From assembly GCA_019914945.1 (NCBI GenBank), contig CM034104.1, forward strand, positions 3,722,501 to 3,786,500: a stretch of 64,000 nt of DNA. Direction: 5' to 3'. The translations under genes were made by a program, and so were the position numbers. This document shows, one piece after another, positions 50,479 through 61,378 of this stretch; the stretch's first letter is position 1; each line of letters opens with the position of its first letter. The notes under the pieces were generated by a model that did not search any database, was not told the origin of the DNA, and saw only the letters and a list, made by a program, of their open reading frames with translations. This DNA is from Typha latifolia (lineage: Eukaryota > Streptophyta > Magnoliopsida > Poales > Typhaceae).

Positions 50479-51327
50479 ATGGCTCGGAAGAAAGTGAGAT
50501 TGGCGTGGATCGTGAATGACTCCACTCGCCGCATGACGCTGAAGAAGCGCAAGAAGGGGCTGATGAAGAAAGTGGAAGAGATCAGCATCCTCTGTGATGT
50601 TAAAGCTTGTGCGGTTGTCTACGACCCTCATGACCAGCAGCCGGAGATCTGGCCGGCCTCTCCGGATGCAACCAAGCACATGCTCGAGCACTTTAAGAGC
50701 AAGCCGGAGTGCGAGCAAACCCATAAAATGATGAACCAGGAGACCTTCCTCCAACAGCGTGTGGCCAAGATGACCCGACAACTGCACCGCTTGGTCTTTT
50801 TAACTCATCAACTACTCTAAAAGTTTTATGCTGTTATAGTTTGATACTTATATTTTAATTGACAGATTGATAGATATGTTGATATTATTTATATTTTCAC
50901 TCGATCTAGATGATGAGAATAGGATAGCAGATAAAAGAATTAAAGCTAGGGTTTACTCTATTTCTATTTCCCTTCTATTCTCTTTATTTATTATTATTTT
51001 TTTTTTTGAAACTCTAACTAATACCATGCTAAAATGATGCTCCGGTAACAGACAATGGATAACCGGGAGGCGGAGATGCGCGCGCTCGTGCTGGAGGGAC
51101 TCGCGGGGAGAGGATTCGAGGATGTCGGGCTGGAGGATGCGACCGGCGTCATTGCGTTGATCGAGTCGAAGATGAAGGAGATCGGGGAGAAGATAGAGGA
51201 GGAGAGGAAGAGGCTCGCCAGGCAGCAGCACTCGGTGACGGAGATGATGAGCTCGTGGCCGGAGGTACTGTACGTGGATCCTAATACCCCATGGCATGAT
51301 CCATTCTTTCACTTCGGTGATGAGTGA
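50479..51327 (+). CDS. Type I M-gamma MADS-box protein (AGL80-like)
   Basis: Two exons, 50479-50793 and 51052-51327, join in frame to 196 residues. The N-terminus MARKKVRLAWIVNDSTRR and the following KKRKKGLMKKVEEISILC and ACAVVYDP are the M-gamma MADS domain. QPEIWPASPD and NQETFLQQRVAKM continue the family pattern. Exon 2 supplies the remaining coiled region (DNREAEMRALVLEGLAGRGF, then an E/K-rich helix). Arabidopsis AGL80 acts in the central cell, and M-gamma genes are usually intronless. The 258-bp intron used here (donor GTCTTT, acceptor AACAG) is therefore unusual; read without splicing, the protein stops at 50818-50820. The alternative is a gene broken by a small insertion. A direct duplication flanks the gene on both sides. 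Confidence 0.82.
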
Positions 51328-52717
51328 AGTGAATCATGCATGGAGAGGAAGAGACTCGTCATTTGCTCATTTACTTGCTGTTATGTCTGCTGTTATTTTC
51401 TTCTGCTCCATCTAAGATAGTATGTATGTCTGTCTCCATGGCATCTTGGTGTATTCATATATATCATGATGAGAATATAATCATGTTTCTCTTTAAAACT
51501 CTATGAAAAATTTCCATGGATTGATAATAATATATTGATATGATAATTGGAGTTTCTCTCCTTGTGACTGTGATTAAGTTAATTTTCTTATATTTGGGTG
51601 ATTTTATGGTTAATTAGTACCTGTAAAATTTTTTTTTTTTTAAAAAAAGCTTTCTTTTTAAGGATCTATTGAGATATCTTCTACAAGGGAGTTGAAATCT
51701 TACTTATATTTACTATGAAAATAAGGTTTAAGGAAAGCTTTAACGCCAGTCTGAATTATTAATATTTATCTTTCGAATTCTATATTTTATTTTTAATGCC
51801 TCAACAATATCTAAAAGTTAATTCTAACCTAACAGGCTAATGAAATAGAGAATATTTCATTAGTCTTAAACTACAAATATTATTTCTAAACGTTAAAAAA
51901 ATTTCTCGAAAGTATTAAGATTATTTTATATTTATAGTTAATTTATCTCGTCTATATAATAATCATTATTAAGAAAATTAATATCAGGATTCCTTTGAGA
52001 CACTAAAAAGAAACTACAAGAGCCGAATGATAAATATCCATGTGATAGATCGTGCGCGAATAATAACAAACATAAAATACACACGGTTGTTTAGTTTAGT
52101 GCGATGTTTCTAAAGACGCTGCAACTATACATATTTTAAGTACAATAATTTTGATAGCATATCCTTTCTTGTAGAGTCTTATTGTACTAATTTAAGCTAA
52201 TATGTTACATTTTAACATCCCATTAGAGTAAAATCTTAAAACATACCTTCAATGTGAAGAGAAAAGATCAGTATCAGTATCTCAACTCTTTAGCCAAATC
52301 AAACTTCACAATAAATATCAGTATCTCAACAATCAAAATATGTTTACTTAGGCCCAAGTAAAGGTAAAGCATTCCAAATTTATTCTTACTAGTATGGAGT
52401 CAAATCTTGGCCTTTGATTAAAAATGCCCAATAAAATGAGCTCTATGAACTTAATGGTGGGCCTAAAAGCCATGTATCCCCATTAATGTAGTATGTACCA
52501 AGGAATGGTTGGGCCTCCTCATCTGACAATAAATGGGCCCAATGGACCCTTCCAGTCCAATTAGCTCCTGGCCCACTGCATTGGTATTCCCCATAATATA
52601 CACCACTCCTGACAAGATTGCCAATATTAAATTAGTACTCACATATTACCTAATTTGTAAATAACTAGACATTTTGATTAAATAAATAAATTATATGGGC
52701 CCAAGCCCATGTAGAAC
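51328..52717. other. Region between the MADS gene and the pectinesterase
   Basis: It is AT-rich, with the MADS 3' UTR and the right copy of the flanking duplication. I searched the minus strand for the last pectinesterase exon (expected words like YGQY, GPGA, SREL, IDGSEW) and saw none. Confidence 0.55.
52276..52470. repeat. Right copy of direct duplication flanking the MADS gene
   Basis: This is the partner of 49249-49470 in the same orientation. It lacks about 25 bases in the middle relative to the left copy. It ends about 250 bases from the last recognisable pectinesterase exon. Confidence 0.85.
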
Positions 52718-54561
52718 TTACGATTCGGGTCGTTGGATACGCCAGCTGTTCCAACCTTGCGGTATGACAACCTTATCCATGAAAGTGTAGGAGAATACAA
52801 CCCGTGAGTGATCTCCCCATGCCCTTCCTAGATACACGAGGCCGTTCCCGGTGATCGTGCTCCGGACGAAGGAGAAACCGCTCGCCATCGTCCTTGTGCT
52901 TCGCCTCTGCGCAGTTAGTGATGCCACATTCTTTGCAATGGAGTTGAGGTAACAATTCTTCGCAAGCCACCACAAAATTTTGAACTTGATTAGTAACAAT
53001 TCAAATCTGTCTGGGATTCTCAAGAAGGCCCAGTACCTATATGTAAGTGCACTTACTTCATATAGGGATCTTCCGTATCCAAATATGAAGTCTACTGATC
53101 CTTGGATGAAGCAGTTCTTGAAGTAGTGAAGGCCCTTGTGGTCATACAAAGTGTCCTGTGCCCCATAGAAGCTGCAGTTGTAAAAGGCAGCCTTGTCGCC
53201 GGAGATCCGGAGGGCCACCGCCTGCCCGCCGATCTGCCCGGCATTCGGGTATGGTGCCGTGTTCTACCCAGCCATAGTAAAAACCATATCATGGCTCAAT
53301 ATTTTAATTACGATTGACCAAAAAGTTAAGTTATGCACGTTTTTCTATTATAGATTAAAGAGTTCTCCGTATCGTCATTTAAGGGTTATGCATGAATCAA
53401 ACGCTTTCTCTTGGACAAAGTTAGACCTAACAATCCACTAGGTACAAAGGTACAAGCACAAGAGCAGAAGAGCTAACATAGCAAAAGTATTTTTTTTTAA
53501 ACAAAAACTTTTACCTCAAACTTAATGTTGGCAGCTACAAAGTAGTCTGCATTGATGGCAACTGTGGGGCTATGGAAGGTCTTCAGTGGCACTCCATTGT
53601 CACCCCTTGTGGCTGCTGTGTCATTTCCAGTTATAATAGGAGGGTCATCACCACTGCCCAACAAAGTGATGAAGGACATGGACTTTGGAATTACAATCTT
53701 TTCCCTGCAAAAGGATCACCATGCATGTATATAAGATGAGATTCTACTTGTAATAAATAAAAACAAAATATTTCAATTAACAATACCCCTACATTCAAGT
53801 GATTTTTTTTGTCTTTTTTTGTGATTAACATCCCTTCTTTGGACTATTTGTATTCAAGCTTTTAATTATAAAAAAAATGTGGAGAAAAGCTTTGGATTTT
53901 GTAATGGCACCTTAGACAAGAATATTTTAGGAGTTAAATAAAAGGAAAAAAAAGAAGAAGAAGAGGAAAGATGAGTATTTTTGGTATTTTAGAAGGAATA
54001 TTTCTATTCAGATACCCTTTTGTTGGAGATAGGTTAGGTTAAACCTAGATTCCTAATCACATTATAACCTTAAAAACATAGAGTGTTATTTGAAAGTTTT
54101 CCTAAAATAAATCATAAAACGATCAGTACTCTTCCTTGTGTTATTGTCATCGTGGTGATTAATAAGAAATGTACCAAAAAATATTATTACCTATAGGTGC
54201 CTGGTCTTAGCTCCAATATGACTCTCCTTGTATTATGCAATGGTATACTATCCACAGCTTCCCTTATGCTTGTATAGTTTCCACTTCCATCTTGGCACAC
54301 AATGTACCTCACGGCGGCTGCCTCCGCCTTCGCCAGCTTCACGTCAAGGCTCCTCAGGCCGCCGCCGGCGAGCTCTCCTGAGTAAGAGTTCATATGAAGT
54401 GCGTATGATCTCTTGTGGTTTTGGACGTTCCAAGATACCCATCTCTTGAAATCAATATCTCCTTCCTCTAGAGAGCTACAGAAGGATGTTAAAGCTAGTA
54501 GAAGAGTGGAGGAGAGGAGGAAGAGAGGGAGTAGAGGATGGCTATGGAGAGTAGATGCCAT
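52718..54561 (-). pseudogene. Pectinesterase (PME53-like), frameshifted and lacking its last exon
   Basis: Four exons on the minus strand splice cleanly: 54561-54191, 53704-53515, 53263-53057, 52957-52722. The product has a signal peptide (LLPLFLLSSTLLLAL), no long PRO region, and a right-handed beta-helix pectinesterase domain that would remove methyl esters from cell-wall pectin. The catalytic set is visible: GAQDTLYD, the Asp of GSVDFIFG, and Arg of LGRAWG. After IPQGWNSW the family expects Gly-Asp-Pro. Here a net +1 shift (about 7 extra bases near 52733-52739) puts DPN out of frame, just before a good GTAAGT donor (52721). No final exon of about 50-60 codons is visible downstream. If the donor is skipped, TAA at 52718-52720 ends the protein at once. 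A truncated product could still be made; an assembly error is possible. Confidence 0.75.
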
Positions 54562-57500
54562 TAGACCTACCAAAGGAGAAAAGATTGTGAAGTTCTCAAC
54601 TAAACATATCATATTTTGGAGCTATATATGGTGGTGAGTACTTAAATAGTGCATGGGCTAAGGTTATGGGGGGGTAATGGACACATGGGTCTCTTTGTAT
54701 GGTCACTAACATAAACCTAGCTCACTAATTGGTGCATCCCTTGGGACCCACATGACCCATTTCCAAATAATTATAAACAAAAGAAAAAAAAAAGAAAATT
54801 TTGCTTTATTCTAGGAAGAAGGAAGCTTTTGTAGTTTATATTAGCAAAATATATTATATGATTGAATCCATCATCTGTCTTCATGTGTGAGAAAATGAGA
54901 TAAGAAGCAGTAGAATAAGATTTTATCAAGTGCTTTAGTTATTGTTATCCCTTAATCTTGTCCCTTGTTCATGCTGCTAACTTTTATTTGTGCATTTAAT
55001 GGCAAATTTGATCATAAAAAAGTTGGCTAGATATCTGCTTATATTATTCTTTCATCAGATGCTAACCTCCTCCTAGCTTTAGGGTTTAATCAAATAATTT
55101 AATCGATATAAATTAAGTTGCCTAATTAAAACAACCAAAAGGTTGTTGACTTATTAATGTTTTCACATCCTCAAAAAGGCCAAGATATGGTCAACATACA
55201 TATCAACTTGGTTAATAAATTAAAATTGTTTGCTCCCTAGTTGGATGATTCTATTTATCAATCATGTTTGAGAATTATCAACACACACACACAAAAAAAA
55301 ACATCAAAATTTTGAGTTTACTAATAATATTCATTTTCTACATTTCCCAAATGCTATCCTTCACCACAAGTGCACCCACTAGTCTTGGGTTTATATTTTA
55401 TCAAACCAGTATCAAATAAGAGATCCAAAATTCAAATTCTACTAGTCATATCTATCATTTGAAACATGATTTTTTTTTCATTCATTTAAGTTTAATCTAT
55501 TTGTTAGGCCTATTAAAATATCTTTAATAAAATAAGAGGAAAATGTTAGGATATAAATTTTTTTGACAGCTTAACTTCTTAATTCTTAGGGTAATATTGT
55601 GAGACTTTTTTTGTCTTTTTCCTTGAAAGGCTCATTTTATTTGCAGAGTGAATAAGTAAATGTCAATGGTCCTTATTATTGAATTGTCATAGAACAAAAT
55701 CAAACTTGATGTTGTCACCTTGCATCAGCATGACTACTCTCGAGTTTTTCTTTCATCAAAATGAGTCAGTCTCCTCCAAATTTTATTTGCTAAAATAAAT
55801 TGCAGCCAGTAAAATGATGTACTCATTAGCATTTTACTTAAAAAAAACATCAGTAAGTTTAGTGTCTATAGCTTAGATTAGCACACTGATTTAATCAGTA
55901 TTTTAAGTGTGGCTGGCTACTACCATTGATTATCTAAGACAAGACCGTACTTATAAGCAATCAAATATATAGCTCATCTACTTTACATAAAGCATTAATA
56001 GGATCGACGTGTTTATGTGTGATCATCTCCCTTCCAATACACTGTGGTAAGAGATTATCTGTACGCAACCAAGTAAACTCCTGATTTAATTGGCGTCTAT
56101 TTACATAAATCACAAATGATATCAACGTCTATTTCGCATACCTACCTCCTCACTAACTCTTTGCCTTAGTTCATTTTATGGTGTTAGCTTGCTGCAACGC
56201 AAACGAGAGATATTGATAGGATCAACAATGTAAAATAAGAAGAAGACGCTGAACTTATTATTGTTTCGTCTAGAATATAAAATGCTGAAGAGATTTAACG
56301 TAGAGTTGATAATATGAATGTTGAGTTGATAGAAATAGTTTTTTTTTATGGTATTAAGTTTAATTAGGGTGTAACCCATTTGGACAAATAATGTTGGGGG
56401 GAGACAATATAGGAAATCTTCATACATGGGAATATGTTGGGTGCCAAATCCATTAAATAAGATAAGTTTCCAACTTTTTTCAAGACAAGCATGGAAGTAT
56501 ATAAGATGCAGAGTGTCCTTTTCATACATTTGAACTGAAAAAGGGATACATTATGTGTGACAACTGTCTCCCATTTACTTTTTCCTAGTGGAAGACTGCT
56601 CAATATTTTTGGCCCACAATATTTAACTTTTTGTCTATCTTTCTCTCATTTAATTATTAATAACTATTGTGATACCTAACAACCTTGAATCTCTCTCTAT
56701 ATATATATATATATATGATGGATTTTGAGCTTGTTTCTTCCCCCCACATTATGTAGCTCAAATAAGCTAATGGTTTGCACGACTATGAAGAAATATCGGG
56801 CGGCTATGATCGAAATGATCATTTTTTTTTTCTTTTTTGATGATCATATCAATGTAAACTTCAAAACGCAATTGATGCAATTGAAATACATCATTAGGTC
56901 CAAACACTAACAAATACCTAAATTGATAAGGTATATATATTCATCATTGATAATTAGATAGAGTAAGCAAAGTGAGAGTTGATCCATTTGTACTAGTAGT
57001 AGTACTCGTAGGTGGTCCATTAAATGGAACAGCCCACGAGCATGTTAAGAAAACTTTTTGCCATCCATCCATATTTGCTTGCTTGCTTGGATTGGTTGTT
57101 TATCTGCTTCAAGTGCTCTTCATAATTAATTGGCCAAATGGAAGGCATTTGAGCTCAGAAAGGCTGCAAACCAGCAAAACACTTGACGATGGATTGCTGG
57201 ATATGAAGATTACTGACCATCACGGAGGCAACGCGGATTTCTTTTCTTTCTTTTTTTTCTTTTAGGAGAAATTAATAACATCTCTTTCAAGTACAATCAA
57301 AACATATGAACCGTCAAGTGAGCTATTTGCTTTGCTGTAAATATAAAAAATAGAGAAAATAGAGAACGAAGAGAGCAACTACAAGTAATCATGTATCAAC
57401 AACCGGAGCAACGAATTGAACATGAACACCTACAAACTAGCCTGATATGATCCGCAACGGTTCTAGACTCGATTAGGCTCGTAACTTCCGAAGAATTCTG

Positions 57501-57960
57501 CAAACAATCTAACCGACGAATCTTCCTAAATTTTAGATATGTTGTTGCTCTGGGAAAGAGTTTTCTAAGAAACCAAAAATACCGGATTTGGACGGTTAGA
57601 TCTCAAGATATCGACAAACCAAGGGCCGAAGGTCAATCAAATCCTAGCTTCATAGCTCTCCAATGGCTAGATAGATGCTATGTTTATTCCTTGGTGTGAA
57701 GGGGAAGAAGTTGTTGTAGAAGATGGGAGTTAGAAGCTGGAAGAGGCCGACCAAAGACTTGGGCGGTGGAAGAAGGGAGGAGAGAGAGGGCGTCAATGGC
57801 TAGAGACAAATTGAGAGGGAGATAAAGGCCAAAGCTAATTCAATTATCCAAGATAAACTTCAATTAGGGTTTCCTCCACATATTTATAGAGGTTCATCCT
57901 AGGGACTCATCAACTAAGTTAAACAACTCTAACAAAGCTTAACAAACCCACAACTTTCAC
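54562..57960. other. Upstream of pectinesterase, no gene seen
   Basis: AT-rich sequence with poly-T runs (for example 57240-57264). A stretch near 55780-55915 has words (agcattttactt, actgatttaatcagtatttta) like the interior of the MITEs at 36174 and 39063, perhaps a decayed copy. No reading frame matches a family I know. Confidence 0.5.
54623..54629 (-). promoter_or_regulatory. TATA-like box of the pectinesterase
   Basis: CATATATAGC on the minus strand lies about 60 bases upstream of the chosen ATG (54561). That ATG gives a signal peptide directly; an in-frame upstream ATG at 54612 would sit too close to the box. Confidence 0.45.
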
Positions 57961-57989
57961 GAAATTTTAGTTCTCTCTCGATGTTAACT

Positions 57990-58250
57990 TATGCAGGCGT
58001 TCGAACGACCGCATTCGAACGACCCGATTCCATTCGAACGTACAATTCGCGTTCTTTGTTTTTACGAATATGTGCAGGCGTTCGCATTCCCATTCGACCG
58101 CGGTCCCATCATTCGAACGCGCTCTGGCAGAAATGTTTTATTACTTCTAATAAAGCTCAACTAGATAAATATGCTCATCCTAATGAACCCAATACCGCGA
58201 GTGGAGCCAATATGGATTAAATCGTATCAGATATTTTGACGAGCAGTATG
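57990..58250. repeat. TTCGAA-rich repeat, copy A
   Basis: TTCGAACG occurs four times within about 125 bases, followed by ACAATTCGCGTTCTTTG and, 80-150 bases later, TAAATCGTATCAGATATTTTGA. The same words recur in the same order at 59180-59500. CpG density is far above the surrounding DNA. Confidence 0.7.
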
Positions 58251-59179
58251 GAATTAAGCATCAACTAGATTCAAAAGCTTAAGCTATTAAATGAAGACCC
58301 AAGAATTTATATAAACTCTTTTTTTTATCCTCTATTTTCAATGCGTGACTAAACTCACATGTGATACTTAACAAATCTAAAAATATTCATGAGCCTTTCG
58401 TCAAGATCTTAAGCATGTCCTCCTTGGTAGAGAATTTGAAAATAAAGAACCCAATGGCCATGTTAACAACCAAGAAATCGCTCGATCGAACCTCTTGACC
58501 TCCTTGGGGAGGTAGAGAAGATGAGATACCCCAAAAAACTTACTAATTATGCTATAGTGTCACTCTGCACGGCTCATCATCAAGCGCTCAAGATTGATGG
58601 TAATGGAACTCGTGGATGCACCTTTAACACTAGACAAAAGAGATCTTGTTATGGATCGTGTGTCCGTTCCCGATTAAGCTTGGATGCTAGGAAAGCAGTC
58701 CACACAGTCAAAGAAGAATATTTTCAAAATATTTTTCGTAGTTCAGAAAATTATGAAACCAGTGGTAATCATTTCGTATCTTTCTGATATACATTTTTGA
58801 TACTCATGCCCTTCATATCTTCTGACTACACCTAGGATAAAAATGTGCAATATTGTGGTGAAGATGAAGATAACAGGTGATGGTGATAATGGTGATGGAT
58901 TTGGTGGCACGTGGTGTTGAAGGGATAAGGATAAGGGGGGAGAAGTTGGTCGAGATTCTAAGGAAGATGGAGGACTCGATAGTCTAAGGGGGTTAGAATT
59001 AATCAGTGTCGAGATGACACACGGCTAGGGCTTGAACAAGGAGGGAGAAGAGTTAGGATAGAGAAAGAATGGAAGAAAATTCAATATTCATTCATAATCC
59101 TCCCTTAGGTTATCATTCACATGTTAACCTAACAAGCCAAACTAACAAGTAGTAACCCTAAAAATAGTGCATTCTCGTC

Positions 59180-59500
59180 GATCGTGTTCGAACGGGGTCG
59201 AGCGTGTTCGAACACGCAATTCGCGTTCCTTGTCGGTGCGAAACGTATACAAGTGTTGGCATATGTGCGTTCGAACGATGTTGAGCGCGTTTGAATGCAC
59301 AATTTGCATTCTCGGTCGATGCAAACGTATGCAGACATTTGCAAGGGGCATTAGAACGTGACCTCCCCGCGTTCAAACGCGACATCCAAAACTCTTATTT
59401 TTTGAAGAAAACAACTAAAACAAAACAAAAAATATGGCCCATAGGTTGTATACATGCACGAGATGACTCAGTGTGGTCTAAATCACATCAGATTTCGAAG
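59180..59500. repeat. TTCGAA-rich repeat, copy B, with ~82-bp tandem units
   Basis: Units begin with TTCGAACG-like sequence at 59187, 59270 and 59351, a period of 81-83 bases. Each contains a CACGCAATTCGCGTTC-like block, and the first two continue with GGTCGATGCAAACGTATGCAG-like sequence. The right flank TAAATCACATCAGATTTCGA matches the right flank of copy A, so both are copies of a larger element, probably transposon ends. Open frames on both strands are repeat artefacts. Confidence 0.7.
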
Positions 59501-59509
59501 ATAGGGAGG

Positions 59510-61315
59510 CTCCAAATAGCATGGTGGAAGAGTGATTGTTGTAAAATAGTTGCGTCTAGGACAATAGAGAATAACTTAAAAGGCTTAGGGTATTGAAAAT
59601 GAGTGAGTCAAAGTGTCAAAGAGGTTAGAGAGAACAGAAAAGCCAGATAAGAAGGTGTATTAAGAGAAGCTAGAGTAGTAGGGATAGCCGAAGCAGCTTC
59701 AATCAAAGGAACCAAAGTGGGGAGAATTGTTGAAAAATAAGGCATATTAAGAGGAATAAGTGGAGGACTTGGTCGAGGGGAGGAAGGAGATCGCTTGAGA
59801 TAGAAAAGGAGGATGTATAGTAGAGATGCATCATCGCCTTTTCTCTTGCTTTTTATGGGCTACCACTATCGCAATATGTAGGTACTCATTTTTGTAAATA
59901 TTATTTTAAGTCTACTTCTACACCTTTGTTACAACCCTAGGTCAAGGCTCGTTGGAATGGATTAGGGGCCTAGACCCAAACCAAGGAAAGCAATAACTCG
60001 TATCTAGGTTAGTCAGTTGTTACAGGTTGATCAGCTAGGGCTTTTGAGTGGCTATGGCCCTTGAATGCAAGTCTATGCCTCCAAGTGAGTTTGGTTAAGC
60101 TTGAGTTTTGGGACTGGGCACGACCCAAAAGTAAGAAAGCCCTAAAATGGGCTAGCCTATTAGGCCTAGGTTTGGTCGGCTAGGGCATTGGTTTATCTAG
60201 GTTCAATAAGAAGGTGTTTGGAGCTAAGATTAGGTCAGATGATGGGCTAAACCTTTCATGAGGTTTGCACTAGGGTTTGGATGGAGGATAAGCTTAAGAA
60301 AGGCCCAAACACGAATAAAGCCTTGGACTAGCCCATAGTCGTGCCCACGAGCTAGGCCTACGTTGGCTAGGGCTTGGATGCTTCTTCCAATAGTAGGGGC
60401 GCGTACAATGCAAGGGGTTGGCCGAAATAGAAGGAGGCAACCCTAGCTAAGGTTTTGGGAAGGCTCACGTATGTAGGCATTTAGGGGTTAGACATGATCG
60501 ACGAACGAGGAAAGGCAAATTTGGACCCGTACAGTCTTAGCTAATTAGTGCTATGGGCATGTTGTGGTGAGTTTGAGAGCCCTGAATAGTTGAGGGGATT
60601 GTTGAGATGAAAGCCCGGTCGAATTCTTTTTCCACAGGATATGATTGATCAATTAATCTTTCAAAATCTAATGTGTTTGAGTACTCAGAGTTTCTCATAA
60701 GTATGGATACAAAGTATCCTATCCTTAGCTCTTTCAATACAATATTTCTTGGGTGAAACAAAGTGGCCATCCAAAAGCAAAAAGGAGTCAGAAAAATGAA
60801 AGGTTTGGAGATTTGGAATCTATAAAATAAAAATTTTGATCAAATCACACATCGCAAATAAAAAAAGGGAAAGGATTAAGTAGGTGTGACATAGGCATCA
60901 TGTTCCATTGTTGGAGTGTGAGGCAACAATGAAATTTATAATAAGAGGAAAATCCCTCAACTTTAGAAATTGTGATGTAAAAACACAATCCAATGTACAG
61001 TTAGGGCAAGGCACATCTCAAATAGAATATGGTTTTAGGGCTTGGGTAGGGAAGAAGCCCTTGATTGGCTTAAAATCCTACGCATGCTGGCAGTATGGTA
61101 GAGTTGCAGAGTTAGGGGGTTTGCGGCTGATGGAAGGTGGAAGGTTTTCAACTAGGGATGGTGGTTGACAATGGGTGTCGGTGATTGGTCAGCAAGAACA
61201 AAAATCATACGAATAGTAGGTATAGTTACAATAAATAAGGACAATGAGGGAGAAGTTAGAGATGGAGGAGGAAGAAGCTATATCTAAATTCAATTCATAA
61301 ACATGCCCTTGACTA

Positions 61316-61378
<63 letters not shown>

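Noticed and set aside
57990..59395. CRISPR-like array or regulatory palindrome cluster
   Set aside because: Units lack regular repeat-spacer structure and the host is a plant. Shared flanks show dispersed or tandem repeat copies.
60537..60770. 77-codon minus-strand frame starting MATLFHPRN
   Set aside because: No recognisable domain or splice partners, and it lies within repeat-rich DNA. Too weak to call a gene.
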